NCBI GenBank assembly: GCA_963777485.1
Contig: CAVZQP010000004.1
Coordinates: 580,145 to 644,144, forward strand
Length of the DNA stretch: 64,000 nucleotides
DNA from: Bog-473 sp963777485
GTDB taxonomy: Bacteria > Actinomycetota > Acidimicrobiia > Acidimicrobiales > RAAP-2
Reading direction: 5' to 3'
Program-made: the position numbers and the translations under genes
Notes under the pieces: generated by a model
Told to the model about the DNA's origin: nothing
Database searches by the model: none
The model's input: only the letters and a program-made list of their open reading frames with translations
In this document: one piece after another, positions 42,722-52,473 of the stretch
How positions within the stretch are numbered: the stretch's first letter is position 1
How the letters are laid out: each line of letters opens with the position of its first letter

Positions 42722-42806
42722 GGGTGCCCTCCTTGCTCTGCCTCGTCCACCGCGTGGCGTGCCGGCCGCTCCGATCGGCCGGGAACGTCGTCCGTTGTTC
42801 TCGGCG

Positions 42807-44774
42807 TTACGGGGCTCCGGCCTCTGCCAACTCCTCGGCCTCGATGAGACGTCCGACGGCGTCGATCAACGCCAGGTGGGTGAACGCCTGGGGGAAGTTG
42901 CCGAGATGCTCCCCGGTCGAGGCCTCGATCTCCTCCGCGTAGAGCTGGAGCGGGCCCGCGAAGTTCAACAGCTTCTGGCACAAGGCGCGCGCTCGGTCCT
43001 GCTCGCCGATCATGGCCAGCGCGGTGACCAGCCAGAAGGAACAAATAGTGAATGTCCCCTCCTTGCCCGCGAAACCCGTGTCGGTCGAGTCCACCTTGTA
43101 GCGGAGGACCAGACCGTCCTCGGTGAGCTCGTCGGCGATGGCGAGGACGGTGGCCCGCACACGATCGTCGTCCGGTGGTAAGAAACCCAGGATGGGGATC
43201 AAGAGCAGCGACGCGTCGAGCTCGTCGTTCGCGTAGTGCTGCCGGAAGCGTCCGCGTTCGTCGATTCCCTTGTCGAGGATCTCGGCTTGCAGCTCGTCCG
43301 CCGCCTTGCGCCACTGCTCCGCCCGGTCGGTGTCCTGGCGGAACTGGGCCATTTCCGCCCCTCGGTCCATGGCGACCCAGCACAGCACCTTGGACGCGGT
43401 GAAGTGTTGGGGGTCGCCCCTGATCTCCCAGATCCCCTGGTCGGAATCTCCGGCATGTGCGATAGCGGCGTCGACGAGATGCGCGAGCCCTTCCCAGACT
43501 GGGTGCACGATCTGTGAGGCTCCTTGGCGCAGATGGATGTCCACTGCATCCAGCAACATGCCCCAGACGTCATTCTGATGTTGGTCCCACGCGCCGTTAC
43601 CGACGCGGACCGGCCGTGAGCTCCGCCATCCCGACAGGTGGTCGAGGGTCTCCTCGGTGAGGTCCTTGCGGCCGTCGATGCCGTACATGATCTGGAGCTC
43701 CCAGTTCTTGCCGGCATCGGCTGCCACTGCCTCCATGATGAAGGCGAAGTACTCCATGGCCTCCCACTCGAACCCGAGGCGGTACAGCGAGCGCAACATG
43801 AAGGACGAGTCGCGGATCCACGTGTAGCGGTAGTCCCAGTTGCGGGCGCCGCCCGGCGTCTCGGGCAGCGAAGTCGTGGCGGCCGCCATGATGGCCCCGG
43901 TCGGTGCGTAGCTGAGGCCCTTGAGGGTGAGGGCGCTGCGCTCCATGTAGCTGCGCCACGGGTGGTCGGGGAAGGTGCCGTTGGAGAGCCAATCCCGCCA
44001 GTAGGTCACGGTCGCATCGAGTTGTACCTGCGCCCCCGCCAGATCATCGGGGTGGCGGCCCGACCACGAAAGCGCGACGAACGCGGACTCACCCTTGGCG
44101 AGGGTGGAGCGCCCGTAGCAGCGCGCTCCGGCTGACCCGAGCCCGAAGGACGAGCGAAGCATCAGCGACGGGTCGCCCGCCGGAGGGCACACGGACATGG
44201 TCTCGTAGCCGTCGCCCTCGTAGGACCACATGCCGGTCTGTTGGCCGTACTCGAAGACGGGAACGAGGTTGGCGATGACCTCGACATGGCCCTCGATGCA
44301 CGTCGCGATGCGCAAGAGCACCCCACTTGGCGCGTTGTCGCCCGGAGCGCGGCGGTAGTCCGTCCGACGCTGGCCGTCCTCCATTTGCTGGACGACCAGC
44401 AGGTCCTGGACGACCAGCCACCCCGAGGGTGTGTGCCACGTGGTCTCGAGGACCATGGTCCCGGGGATATAGCGCCGTTGGTGTGGGACTTGTGTGCTGG
44501 TCGGCCCGAAGCGGAAGTTGCCAGCCGTCCGATCCAAGAGCGCGCCGAAGACGCTCGGCGAATCCGGGCGGGGGAGGCAGAACCACTCGACGGAGCCGTT
44601 GGGCGCCACGAGGCAGCTGTTCTCGCAGTCGGAGAGGAACCCGTAGTCGGCGATCGCGGGAAAGCTCTCGGCGCGTGTGGGGACTGCACCGGCGTCAGTC
44701 GCGGGAGGGGACGCGTTCGGCACCTCTTTGGATGCTACGACGTTCGTCGACCTACATCCAGTCCCGTTGGACAC
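42807..44774 (-). CDS. Glycoside hydrolase family 15 protein (trehalase / glucoamylase-like)
   Basis: A cytoplasmic alpha-glucosidase-type enzyme of about 655 residues; actinobacterial homologues of this size are trehalases. The N-terminal beta domain starts IADYGFLSDCENSCLVAPNGSVEWFCLPRPDSP. The (alpha/alpha)6 barrel follows with NWDYRYTWIRDSSFML, holding the conserved Trp-Asp-Arg. The general acid Glu is expected near EGLAHLVDAA, and the base in the late block KEGTFTICSFWLV. The start is uncertain. GTG at 44774 has GGGGA 4-5 nt upstream, TTG at 44828 has no site, and GTG at 44723 is a possible shorter start. It diverges from an SDR. It would recycle trehalose or maltose-like sugars. Confidence 0.88.
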   Translation of the reverse strand: MSNGTGCRSTNVVASKEVPNASPPATDAGAVPTRAESFPAIADYGFLSDCENSCLVAPNGSVEWFCLPRPDSPSVFGALLDRTAGNFRFGPTSTQVPHQRRYIPGTMVLETTWHTPSGWLVVQDLLVVQQMEDGQRRTDYRRAPGDNAPSGVLLRIATCIEGHVEVIANLVPVFEYGQQTGMWSYEGDGYETMSVCPPAGDPSLMLRSSFGLGSAGARCYGRSTLAKGESAFVALSWSGRHPDDLAGAQVQLDATVTYWRDWLSNGTFPDHPWRSYMERSALTLKGLSYAPTGAIMAAATTSLPETPGGARNWDYRYTWIRDSSFMLRSLYRLGFEWEAMEYFAFIMEAVAADAGKNWELQIMYGIDGRKDLTEETLDHLSGWRSSRPVRVGNGAWDQHQNDVWGMLLDAVDIHLRQGASQIVHPVWEGLAHLVDAAIAHAGDSDQGIWEIRGDPQHFTASKVLCWVAMDRGAEMAQFRQDTDRAEQWRKAADELQAEILDKGIDERGRFRQHYANDELDASLLLIPILGFLPPDDDRVRATVLAIADELTEDGLVLRYKVDSTDTGFAGKEGTFTICSFWLVTALAMIGEQDRARALCQKLLNFAGPLQLYAEEIEASTGEHLGNFPQAFTHLALIDAVGRLIEAEELAEAGAP

Positions 44775-44895
44775 GAGGTCCCCATATGACGAAAGCGTGA
44801 CGACCTTCGCGCCAAGTTGCTTTGGCAACGCAGCTCGCTAGCGTGGACGGGGCGGTTCAGAGGCAGCCGTGCAGCCGCAGGAGGAGGTGCCACTC

Positions 44896-45669
44896 ATGGC
44901 AGAGGAACTCGAAGGCAAGGTCGCCATTGTCAGCGGTGGCAATTCGGGCATTGGCAAGGCCGTCGTGCTCGCGCTGGCCGAAAAAGGTGCCAGCGTCGTC
45001 GTCGACTACGTGGCGGACGAGCAGGCGACCGAGGAGCTCGAACGCAAGCTCGCCGGACTTGGCGAGAAGTCGATCGGCGTCGAAGCGGATGTCTCGAAGC
45101 TCACTGAACTTCAGCACCTCATCGACGCTGCGGTTTCGGAGTACGGCCGACTCGACGTGATGGTGAACAATGCGGGGGTCGAAACGCGTACTTCTGTGCT
45201 CGACACGACGGAGGCGCAGTACGACCGGGTGATGGACATCAACCTGAAAAGCGCCTTCTTCGGGACCCAGCTCGCCGCCAAGCAGATGATCAAGCAAGGT
45301 GACGGCGGGCGAATTATCAACATGTCCTCTGTCCACGAGGACTGGCCGATGACCGGCAACACCGCGTACTGCCTTTCCAAGGGCGGCATGCGCATGCTGA
45401 CGAGGACAGCGGGCGTGGAACTGGCGAAGTACAGAATCACCGTCATGGGTGTCGGTCCTGGAGCCGTCGCGACACCGATTAACGCGCAGACCTTGAACGA
45501 TCCTGCAGCCTTGAACAAGTTGGATGCAGCCATCCCGCTGGGCCGGATGGCGCAGCCCGATGAGATCGCTGCGGTGGTCGCCTTCCTGGCTTCGGATGCG
45601 GCCAGCTACCTGACCGCGACGACGATTTTCGCCGACGGCGGCATCATGCAGAGCAGCCCCGGCCTCTGA
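44896..45669 (+). CDS. Short-chain dehydrogenase/reductase (glucose 1-dehydrogenase-like)
   Basis: A complete 257-residue classical SDR. The cofactor motif is VSGGNSGIGKAVV, the structural motif is VNNAGVET, the catalytic Ser is in INMSSVHE, and Tyr/Lys are in YCLSKGG. The end IFADGGIMQSSPGL is typical of glucose-1-dehydrogenase-like SDRs. The ATG at 44896 is chosen for AGGAGG 9 nt upstream. Base composition is lower in GC than its neighbours (AAAAGG, TTATCAACATG stretches), hinting at later arrival; this is weak evidence. It diverges from the GH15 gene and converges on cydB. Confidence 0.92.
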   Translation: MAEELEGKVAIVSGGNSGIGKAVVLALAEKGASVVVDYVADEQATEELERKLAGLGEKSIGVEADVSKLTELQHLIDAAVSEYGRLDVMVNNAGVETRTSVLDTTEAQYDRVMDINLKSAFFGTQLAAKQMIKQGDGGRIINMSSVHEDWPMTGNTAYCLSKGGMRMLTRTAGVELAKYRITVMGVGPGAVATPINAQTLNDPAALNKLDAAIPLGRMAQPDEIAAVVAFLASDAASYLTATTIFADGGIMQSSPGL

Positions 45670-45701
45670 CGGCCTACTGAGAGGCGGACGGGGTCAGCCG
45701 C

Positions 45702-46748
45702 TCACGGCAGGGGAGCGGTCGTGGCCGAAGGAGGGCCCGCGGTCACTGCGTCGTCACCAACCTTGGGCGTTGCGAGCCTCGCCCGGAAGACGTGGTAGGC
45801 CCATGCCTGGTACACGATCACGACCGGCACCAAGACGACCGCGACGACCGTCATCACCTTCAGGGTGTAGGGCGGGCTGGCCGTGTTCTCCAAGGTCAGG
45901 TTGTACGCGGTGTTCGTGGTCGAGATCATCACCCGCGGGAAGAGCTCGGTGAAGATCGACCCCACCGTGCCGCCGATGCCCACGGCCGCGGCCACAAAGG
46001 CCCAGCCGTCAGCCTTGGCCGAGGTCAGCCATGCCGCGGCGATGACGGCCATCAGCGCCAGCGCCTCGAGCGGCTCGGGAACGAAACCGGTGCTCAATCC
46101 GACGTGGACCCACGTGAAGAATCCGAAGGAAACGACCACTGCGACCGCCGCGATCCCGGTGGCCGCGCGTTGCGCCCGGGCATGGAGCTCACCCGTGGTC
46201 TTCAGCGTGAGGTAGGTGGCACCCATGAGAAGTGACAACACGACCATTGTCAGACCCATCCACAGCCCGAACGGCGTGAGGAGGTTCCAAAAGCCGCCCG
46301 TGTATTCGTGCTGTGAATTGATCGGGAGCCCGTGCAGCAGGTCGCCGAGCGCCACCCCGATCAGGAACGGGATGAGCGCGCTGCCTACCACCATGCCCCA
46401 GCGCCAGAACGTCCTCCACCTGGGGTCGTCGAACTTGCGCTGGTACTCGAAGGTAAGGCCGCGCACCATGAGTGCGATCAAGAGAATCACGACCGCGAGG
46501 TACAGCGCCGAGAACATGGTCGCGTACCAACCGGGGAAGGCGGCGAAGATCGCGGCTCCCGCCACGATCAGCCATACCTCGTTGCCGTCCCAGACCGGAC
46601 CGATCGTGTTGATGAGCACGCGCCGCTCCGTGTCCGTCCGACCCAGGAACGAGTGCAGCATGCCGACCCCGAAGTCGAAGCCCTCCAAGATGAAGAAGCC
46701 GACCCACAAGACTGCGACGACGATGAACCAGAAATCTCCGAGTGTCAT
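45702..46748 (-). CDS. cydB: Cytochrome bd ubiquinol oxidase subunit II
   Basis: A 348-residue multi-pass membrane subunit of cytochrome bd oxidase. The start FWFIVVAVLWVGFFILEGFDFGVGML is the CydB hallmark, followed by GPVWDGNEVWLIVAGAAIFAAFPGWYATMFS. Eight to nine hydrophobic segments are seen. It holds no haem ligand itself and stabilises CydA. The ATG is 8 nt after the cydA stop. The gene ends the cydDCAB unit. Confidence 0.97.
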   Translation of the reverse strand: MTLGDFWFIVVAVLWVGFFILEGFDFGVGMLHSFLGRTDTERRVLINTIGPVWDGNEVWLIVAGAAIFAAFPGWYATMFSALYLAVVILLIALMVRGLTFEYQRKFDDPRWRTFWRWGMVVGSALIPFLIGVALGDLLHGLPINSQHEYTGGFWNLLTPFGLWMGLTMVVLSLLMGATYLTLKTTGELHARAQRAATGIAAVAVVVSFGFFTWVHVGLSTGFVPEPLEALALMAVIAAAWLTSAKADGWAFVAAAVGIGGTVGSIFTELFPRVMISTTNTAYNLTLENTASPPYTLKVMTVVAVVLVPVVIVYQAWAYHVFRARLATPKVGDDAVTAGPPSATTAPLP

Positions 46749-46756
46749 GGTCTCTC

Positions 46757-48187
46757 CTAGTAGACGAGGGCCGACTCGTCATCGTCGGCAAACTCGGCGC
46801 CGGACGCCGGCGAACCGGCGTCCTCGGGTGAGGTGATCTTGGCCAGCGGGTCCTGGCCCAGGGGACGGCGGCCGTAGCGCAGCATCAGCCAGGCGTCGGC
46901 GACGCCGAGCGCGACGAACACGGCGAGGAAGACGAGGATCGAGATCCAGATATCGGTCGCGCTCACAGAGGGCGACACGCCGTTGGCAGTCTTCATCAGC
47001 CCCTGGACGATCCAGGGTTGGCGGCCGTTCTCGGTGAGCAGCCAGCCCGCGGTGTTCATGAGGAAGGGCAGGATCACCACCCAGGGGGCTATTCGGAGGA
47101 ACCACTTGGCATGCCAGAGTTTCTTGCGGTAGAGAAGCCAGCCGCCCCACAACGCGAACAGCATGATCAGGGTGGCCAGGTAGGCCATGACCCGCATCGA
47201 CCAGTACTGGATGAAGACGTTCGGCACGTAGTTCCCAGGCCCGTACTGCTTCTGGTACTCCGCGTTGAGCTGGTTGAGCCCTTGGACTTCCCCGTCGACG
47301 TGGTTGGTGGCCAAGATGGAAAGCAGATCCGGGATGTTGATGATCTGCGTCGGGGTCTGGTCGTTGTTGCCTCCTCCGATCTGGGCCGCGGAGAACGGGC
47401 AGTGCGACGGGCAGGTGTTCCACAGTGCCTCCGCGGCGGCGATCTTCATTGGCTGGTACTTCTCCTCGACGACACCCAATTCGCTGCCCACGAAAATGGC
47501 CAGGACGATGGATGGCAGGAGCACGGCGAGCGAGATGACGGCCGCCCGACGGAAAGGTTCGAGGCCCTGCTTCCGGTGTATCTGCCACGCAGAGACGCTC
47601 AGCATGAGGATGCTCCCCGTCACGAGCGCTGCGAGCAGGACGTGAGGATAGGACCATACGAAGGTCGGGTTGGTGAACAGGGCCCATATGTTGTTGAGCT
47701 GCGGCTCCCCGTTCTTCATCGTGTAGCCGACGGGGTGCTGCATCCACGAGTTTGCCGCCATGATGAACGCGGCTGACAGCATGGTCCCGGCGGCGACGAG
47801 CCAGATGGTGACGAGGTGGGCCTTCTTGGAAAGGCGGTTCCAACCGAAGATCCATATGCCGAGGAATGTGGACTCCAAGAAGAACGCGGCCAAACCTTCC
47901 ATGGCGAGCGGGCCCCCGAACACGTTCCCCACCAGGCGCGAGTAGGCCGACCAATTCATGCCGAACTCGAACTCCTGGATCAGGCCAGTCACGACACCGA
48001 TGGCGACATTGATCAGGAGTAGGGCGCCGAAGAAGCGGGCCAATCGACGGTAGGTCTCGTCGCCGTTGCGGTACCACGCCGTCTCGAGCAGGGCGACAAG
48101 GAAGGCGAGCCCGATCGTCACGGGAACGAAGAGGAAGTGGTAAATGCTCGTCATGGCGAACTGCCACCGCGCGAGGTCGAGGTTCAC
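46757..48187 (-). CDS. cydA: Cytochrome bd ubiquinol oxidase subunit I
   Basis: The 476-residue catalytic subunit, oxidising quinol and reducing oxygen at haem d. His17 in SIYHFLFVP is the haem b595 ligand. His182 in WSYPHVLLAA and Met in QYWSMRVMAY are the haem b558 pair. Glu in the GPLAMEGLAAFFLESTF block is the conserved Glu pair (proton channel). The Q loop is of the short type. The GTG at 48187 overlaps the cydC stop (GTGA) and has GGGAGAG upstream. A high-affinity terminal oxidase is expected to be used at low oxygen or under stress. Confidence 0.97.
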   Translation of the reverse strand: MNLDLARWQFAMTSIYHFLFVPVTIGLAFLVALLETAWYRNGDETYRRLARFFGALLLINVAIGVVTGLIQEFEFGMNWSAYSRLVGNVFGGPLAMEGLAAFFLESTFLGIWIFGWNRLSKKAHLVTIWLVAAGTMLSAAFIMAANSWMQHPVGYTMKNGEPQLNNIWALFTNPTFVWSYPHVLLAALVTGSILMLSVSAWQIHRKQGLEPFRRAAVISLAVLLPSIVLAIFVGSELGVVEEKYQPMKIAAAEALWNTCPSHCPFSAAQIGGGNNDQTPTQIINIPDLLSILATNHVDGEVQGLNQLNAEYQKQYGPGNYVPNVFIQYWSMRVMAYLATLIMLFALWGGWLLYRKKLWHAKWFLRIAPWVVILPFLMNTAGWLLTENGRQPWIVQGLMKTANGVSPSVSATDIWISILVFLAVFVALGVADAWLMLRYGRRPLGQDPLAKITSPEDAGSPASGAEFADDDESALVY

Positions 48188-50014
48188 AGTTGGTCTCTCC
48201 CTTCGGTAATGACGCCGGAGGTGTCGCTTACGTCGGTGGTGTCGGTGACGGTCTCCTGTGTCGAGGCGGCCAGGTCGCCCATCCGCTCCTCCCACCACAA
48301 CGCGGCGTAGCGGCCCCCGGCCCCAAGGAGTGCAGCATGCGTGCCGTGCTCGATAATCACACCTTGCTCGAGGACCACGATCTCGTCCACCCGCTCGAGC
48401 CCCGAGAGCCGATGGGTGATCAGCAGGGCGGAGCGACCCTCGGTCACCGCCAGCAAGTCGGTCGTCAGAGCGTCTGCGGCCGCCGGCTCGAGGTGCTCCG
48501 CTGGCTCGTCCAGCAAGAGGATCGGGAAGTCGGCCAGAATTGCACGGGCAACCGCGACCCGCTGGCGCTGGCCGCCTGAGAGACGTCCCCCCATCGGCCC
48601 CACCGCCGTCGACATCCCTTCGGGCAGTCCCTGGAGCCAAGGGCCCAGCCCGACCCGCCCGAGGACCCGTATGAGCTCGGCGTCGTCGGCGGAGCGGCGA
48701 CCGATCCGGAGGTTCTCGGCGAGCGTGGTGTCGAAGATGTGGGGCCGCTGCTCGACGAGGCCCACGATCCGCCGAACATCGTCGGCCGCGGCCCGTTCGA
48801 GGGGCACGCCATCGAGCGTGGCATCGCCGGCGTCGGCCGGGAGGAAGCGCACGAGCAAGTCGGCGAGCGTCGATTTACCAGCCCCGCTGGGCCCGACCAG
48901 GGCGACGCGGCGTCCGGGCCGCAGCATGAGGTCGACGCCGCGCAACGCGGCTCGGCCGGCGCCCGGGTACGAGGCCCACACCGAGCGCAGCTCCAGAGTG
49001 TGCGGGCCCGGTCCGATCGGCGCGGGACGGAGCGGGTCCGTGACGACGGACGGGGCGTCCATCGCAGCGAACACCCGTCCCGCCGCGACGCGGGAGCGTT
49101 GCAGCGCCTGGGTCGCGGCCGGCAGGGGAGAGACGAGCTCGACCGCGGCGAGTGGCACGAGGGCCAGAACCGCGAGGAAGGCACCGTTCAGGGATCCGCC
49201 GTGCGTGGCCCGCTACGCCCAGAGTGAGCGCGCCCCAGCTGGCCAGGCCTGCTAGTGCCGTCGTCAGGGCGAGCCCGGCACCCGCCGTTCCTGCCCCGCG
49301 CCGGGACAACGAGCGCAGGCGCCTGTCCGCCCGCTCGATGCGGTCGAGCTGCGCCGCGGTCCCCCCCATCGCCACGAGCTCTGGTGCGCCCGCGACGAGG
49401 TCGACCACCTCGGAGGCGAGCTCGCCACGCACCGTCGATTGCTGGGCCTCCTCGCGCTTCGTCAGGCGGCCGGTGATCCACGGCACGACGGTTGCGGAGA
49501 GCACAAGCGCGACGAGCAACACGAAACCGGCGGAGGGGAGGACCCACCATATGGCGGCGACCGTGGCGATCCCCACCAGCGCGGCGACGGCGAAGGGTTC
49601 GATCACCCTCAGCACGACGTCCTGTAGCGAGTCCACGTCGTTTACCGCCCGCGCCACGAGGTCGCCGCGCCGGAAGAGCGGAAGTCCCGCGGGTGCGACC
49701 ACCTCGAGACTCTCGTAGAACCGCACCCGCAGGGCACCGAGAACCCGTAGCGCGGCGTCATGGCCGACCAGCCGCTCGGCGTAGCGCAGGAAGCCGCGGG
49801 AGAGCCCGAAGAATTGGACGCCGACGATGGCGAGCGTCAAGGAAGCCTCGGTTGGGTGCTCGGCGGCTCGCGAGATCAGCCAGGCGGACGTGCCCATGAG
49901 CGCGATCGAGGCACCGATAGCGCCGGCGCCCAGGATCGAAGCGTATGCAAGACGGCGCTGCGCGGGCCGGGCGATCGCAAGGGTGCGCAGAGTCCCCGCG
50001 GGCCGATCGCTCAT
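48184..50014 (-). pseudogene. cydC: CydC-like thiol-exporter subunit with an apparent +1 frameshift
   Basis: One half of the CydDC heterodimeric ABC exporter (glutathione/cysteine) needed for assembly of cytochrome bd. The membrane domain is read from ATG 50014 (ISRAAEHPTEASLTLAIVGVQFFGL, FRRGDLVARAVNDVDSLQD) to about 49210. The ATPase domain (LVGPSGAGKST, LSGGQRQRVAVARA, LLLDEPAEHLEP) is read in another frame from about 49200 to the stop at 48184. One surplus base within 49199-49216 separates them. All ATPase motifs are intact and the flanking cyd genes are complete, so a sequence error is likelier than real inactivation. Overlaps: ATGA with cydD, GTGA with cydA. Confidence 0.85.
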
Positions 50015-51699
50015 GCTCCCAGGACCTCATCGCGGGCAGCGGTCACGATCGGCACCGGTGGCGCGGGAAGCTCCACTACCCGGTCGGCCAGCGCGGCCAG
50101 GGCCGGCCGGTGGGCGACGATGAGGGCGGTGCGGCCGAAGGACAACTCGCGGACGGCTCCGAGGACATCCGCCTCGGTCTCGTTGTCGAGGCCCGCCGTC
50201 GGTTCGTCGAGCACCAGGAGCGGCGCGTTCCTCACGAAAGCTCGGGCCAAGGCGAGGCGTTGCCGTTCGCCGGTCGACAGTCCCGCGCCGCCCTCGCCCA
50301 ACCGTGTGTCCACGCCGTGGGGCAGTCGGCGCACGACCTCGCTCAGCCCGGCCGCGTCGAGCGCGGCCGCTACGTGTGCGTCGCTCGCGTCCGGCTGTCC
50401 CAAGCGGACGTTCTCTGCCACAGTGCGGGCGAAGAGGTGTGGCCGCTGTGGCACCCACGCCACGTGGCGCCGCCAATCGTCCAGGTCGAGGTCGGACAGG
50501 TCGACCCCGCCCAGGAGCACCGTGCCGGCATCGGGGCGGCGAAGGCCGAGCACGACGGAGAGCACCGTGGTCTTGCCGCAGCCGCTCGGTCCGGCCAGCG
50601 CGACCGTCTCGCCGGGTTCGACGACGAGCTCGAAGTCGTGGACCGCCGGCAGCCGTCGCCCGGGATAGGTGATGTCCAGTCCTCGAACCACTATGCCGGT
50701 CCCGTCTGCTCGCCTGCTGCCGCCAGACGCGGTGTCGCGGTCATCCGCCTCGATCAGCTCGAAGATCTCGTCCGCCGCCTTGATGCCGTCGGCGCTGGCG
50801 TGGAAGTGGGTGCCGAGGGCCCGCAGCGGCATGTACGCCTCTGGTGCGAGCACGAGCACGAACAGCGCGTCGCGAAACCCCATGTTGCCGCCGAGCAGTC
50901 GCAGCCCGACCGCGACCGCGACGAGCGCGACCGACACGGTGGCGAGCAACTCGAGCACGAGCGAGGACAAGAAGGTGAGCCGGAGGGTCGCCATGGTGGC
51001 CGAGCGATACCGCTCAGTCACCTCGGCGATGGAACGGGCCTGCGCCTTGGCCCGGCCGAACACCTTCAGCGTCGGGAGTCCGGCCACGATGTCGAGGAAG
51101 TGCCCGGCCAGTTTGTGCAGTGCCTGCATCCGCTTCGCGGTGCGCTCCCGCGTCGTCGCGCCGACGAGCGCCATGAAGATCGGGATCAACGGCACGCTGA
51201 CGGCAATCAGCAGCGCACTGACCCAGTCGGCACCCGCAACGACCCCGATGATCGCAACAGGGACGATGATCGCCAGGAAGACCTGTGGCAGATAGCGGGA
51301 AAAGTAGCCGTCGAGGGCGTCAATGCCCGTTGTCAGCAGGACCGTGATCTGACCCGCGTCGCGATCGTCGAGGCCTGCCGGCCCGAGCGCGCCGATCCGG
51401 GTCGCGGCAGCCCGGCGCAGGTCGGACTTGGCCGACGCCGATGTCCGGAAGGCGGTGCGTTCGCCCGCCCAAGCGAGCAGAGCGCGCGCGGCCACGACGG
51501 CTAGCAGTGCAAGCAACGGCGCGCGCAGCGAGGCGGCGCTGCGATGGTCGAGGAATGCGTCGGCCACCACCATTGCGATCAGCCATGCCTGCGCGATAAC
51601 CAGGAAGGCAGCCACACCCCCGACGACGACCGAGAGGATCAGGTAGGTGCGAGTCGCCCGGGCGTAGTGCACGAGACGGGAGTCGAACGGACCACCCAC
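50011..51699 (-). CDS. cydD: CydD-like thiol-exporter subunit
   Basis: The partner of CydC, a 562-residue ABC exporter half. The membrane domain has YARATRTYLILSVVVGGVAAFLVIAQAWLIA and later LPQVFLAIIVPVAI. Walker A is AGPSGCGKTT, the signature LSTGERQRLALARA, and Walker B LLVLDEPTAGLD. The GTG at 51699 gives the family start (DSRLVHYARATR). A longer frame upstream is Arg- and Ser-rich and unlike the family. The stop overlaps the cydC start (ATGA). It is the first gene of the cydDCAB operon and diverges from the phosphoribosyltransferase gene over about 150 nt. Confidence 0.93.
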   Translation of the reverse strand: MGGPFDSRLVHYARATRTYLILSVVVGGVAAFLVIAQAWLIAMVVADAFLDHRSAASLRAPLLALLAVVAARALLAWAGERTAFRTSASAKSDLRRAAATRIGALGPAGLDDRDAGQITVLLTTGIDALDGYFSRYLPQVFLAIIVPVAIIGVVAGADWVSALLIAVSVPLIPIFMALVGATTRERTAKRMQALHKLAGHFLDIVAGLPTLKVFGRAKAQARSIAEVTERYRSATMATLRLTFLSSLVLELLATVSVALVAVAVGLRLLGGNMGFRDALFVLVLAPEAYMPLRALGTHFHASADGIKAADEIFELIEADDRDTASGGSRRADGTGIVVRGLDITYPGRRLPAVHDFELVVEPGETVALAGPSGCGKTTVLSVVLGLRRPDAGTVLLGGVDLSDLDLDDWRRHVAWVPQRPHLFARTVAENVRLGQPDASDAHVAAALDAAGLSEVVRRLPHGVDTRLGEGGAGLSTGERQRLALARAFVRNAPLLVLDEPTAGLDNETEADVLGAVRELSFGRTALIVAHRPALAALADRVVELPAPPVPIVTAARDEVLGA

Positions 51700-51848
51700 G
51701 CGTCCCGCCGAGGCAGGCCGTATGGAAGAAGGAGACCGCCCCGGCACTTCCCGTTCGACCTCCAATCGCGCGCGTCCCCTCTTCCCCGAGGTTAGGCCCG
51801 CCCCGGCTGCTGACGCAGAGCCGATCGGACCTAAGCTCCCCGAGAGCC

Positions 51849-52463
51849 ATGTCGACGACCACCGCTCGTACCTACACGACCACGGTCGGGAGCCAGACCG
51901 TGGAGCTGCCGCTCGTTCCACTCTCCGAGGAGCTCACCATCGCGCTGCTCATCTGCGTGGACCTCGGGGTCGCCTTCGCAGAGACGGCCGGCCGTGAGCT
52001 GGCCGAGATGATGCGGCCGGCCAATCCCGAGATTGTCGTCTCCGTGGCAACGATGGGGATCCCTATCGCGATCGAAGCCAGCCGAGCGCTCGGCCTCGAC
52101 GATTACGTCATCCTGCACAAGACACCCAAGATCCACCTGGGCGAGACCTGGGCCGAGCCCGTCTACTCCATCACCACCGACAAGCAGCAGCGCCTGCGGA
52201 TGGACCCCGCTCGGGTCGAAGCCGTGCGCGGCCGGCGGGTCGCCATCGTCGACGACGTCATCTCCACCGGCGCGTCGTTGTCCTCGGCGCTGCGGCTGGT
52301 CCGGCGTATGGACGCCGAACCGGTGGTCATCGGCTGTCTGATGACCGAGGGCTCCCAGTGGAAGGGTGCGCTCGGCGAGGACGCCGCGCTGGTGCGGACC
52401 CTCGGGTCCATGCCGCTGTTCCACCCCGACGGCCATGGCGGCTTGGTCGAGGACTGGGACTAG
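51849..52463 (+). CDS. Phosphoribosyltransferase (adenine/xanthine PRTase-like)
   Basis: A 204-residue type I PRTase. The PRPP-binding loop is VAIVDDVISTGASLSSAL, with the paired Asp. Upstream VVSVATMGIPIAIEASRALGLD matches the adenine/xanthine branch. PEP-like residues and the hood (HKTPKIHLGETWAEPVYS) are of the purine-PRTase type. It converges on an NCS1-type base permease 10 nt away, which fits base salvage. Whether it acts on adenine, xanthine or another base is open. Confidence 0.85.
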   Translation: MSTTTARTYTTTVGSQTVELPLVPLSEELTIALLICVDLGVAFAETAGRELAEMMRPANPEIVVSVATMGIPIAIEASRALGLDDYVILHKTPKIHLGETWAEPVYSITTDKQQRLRMDPARVEAVRGRRVAIVDDVISTGASLSSALRLVRRMDAEPVVIGCLMTEGSQWKGALGEDAALVRTLGSMPLFHPDGHGGLVEDWD

Positions 52464-52473
52464 AACACTCGGC

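Noticed and set aside
45662..45685. GCCTCT/AGAGGC stem between the SDR and cydB as a bidirectional terminator
   Set aside because: Only 6-bp arms with a 12-nt loop and no T-run; chance is likely at this base composition.
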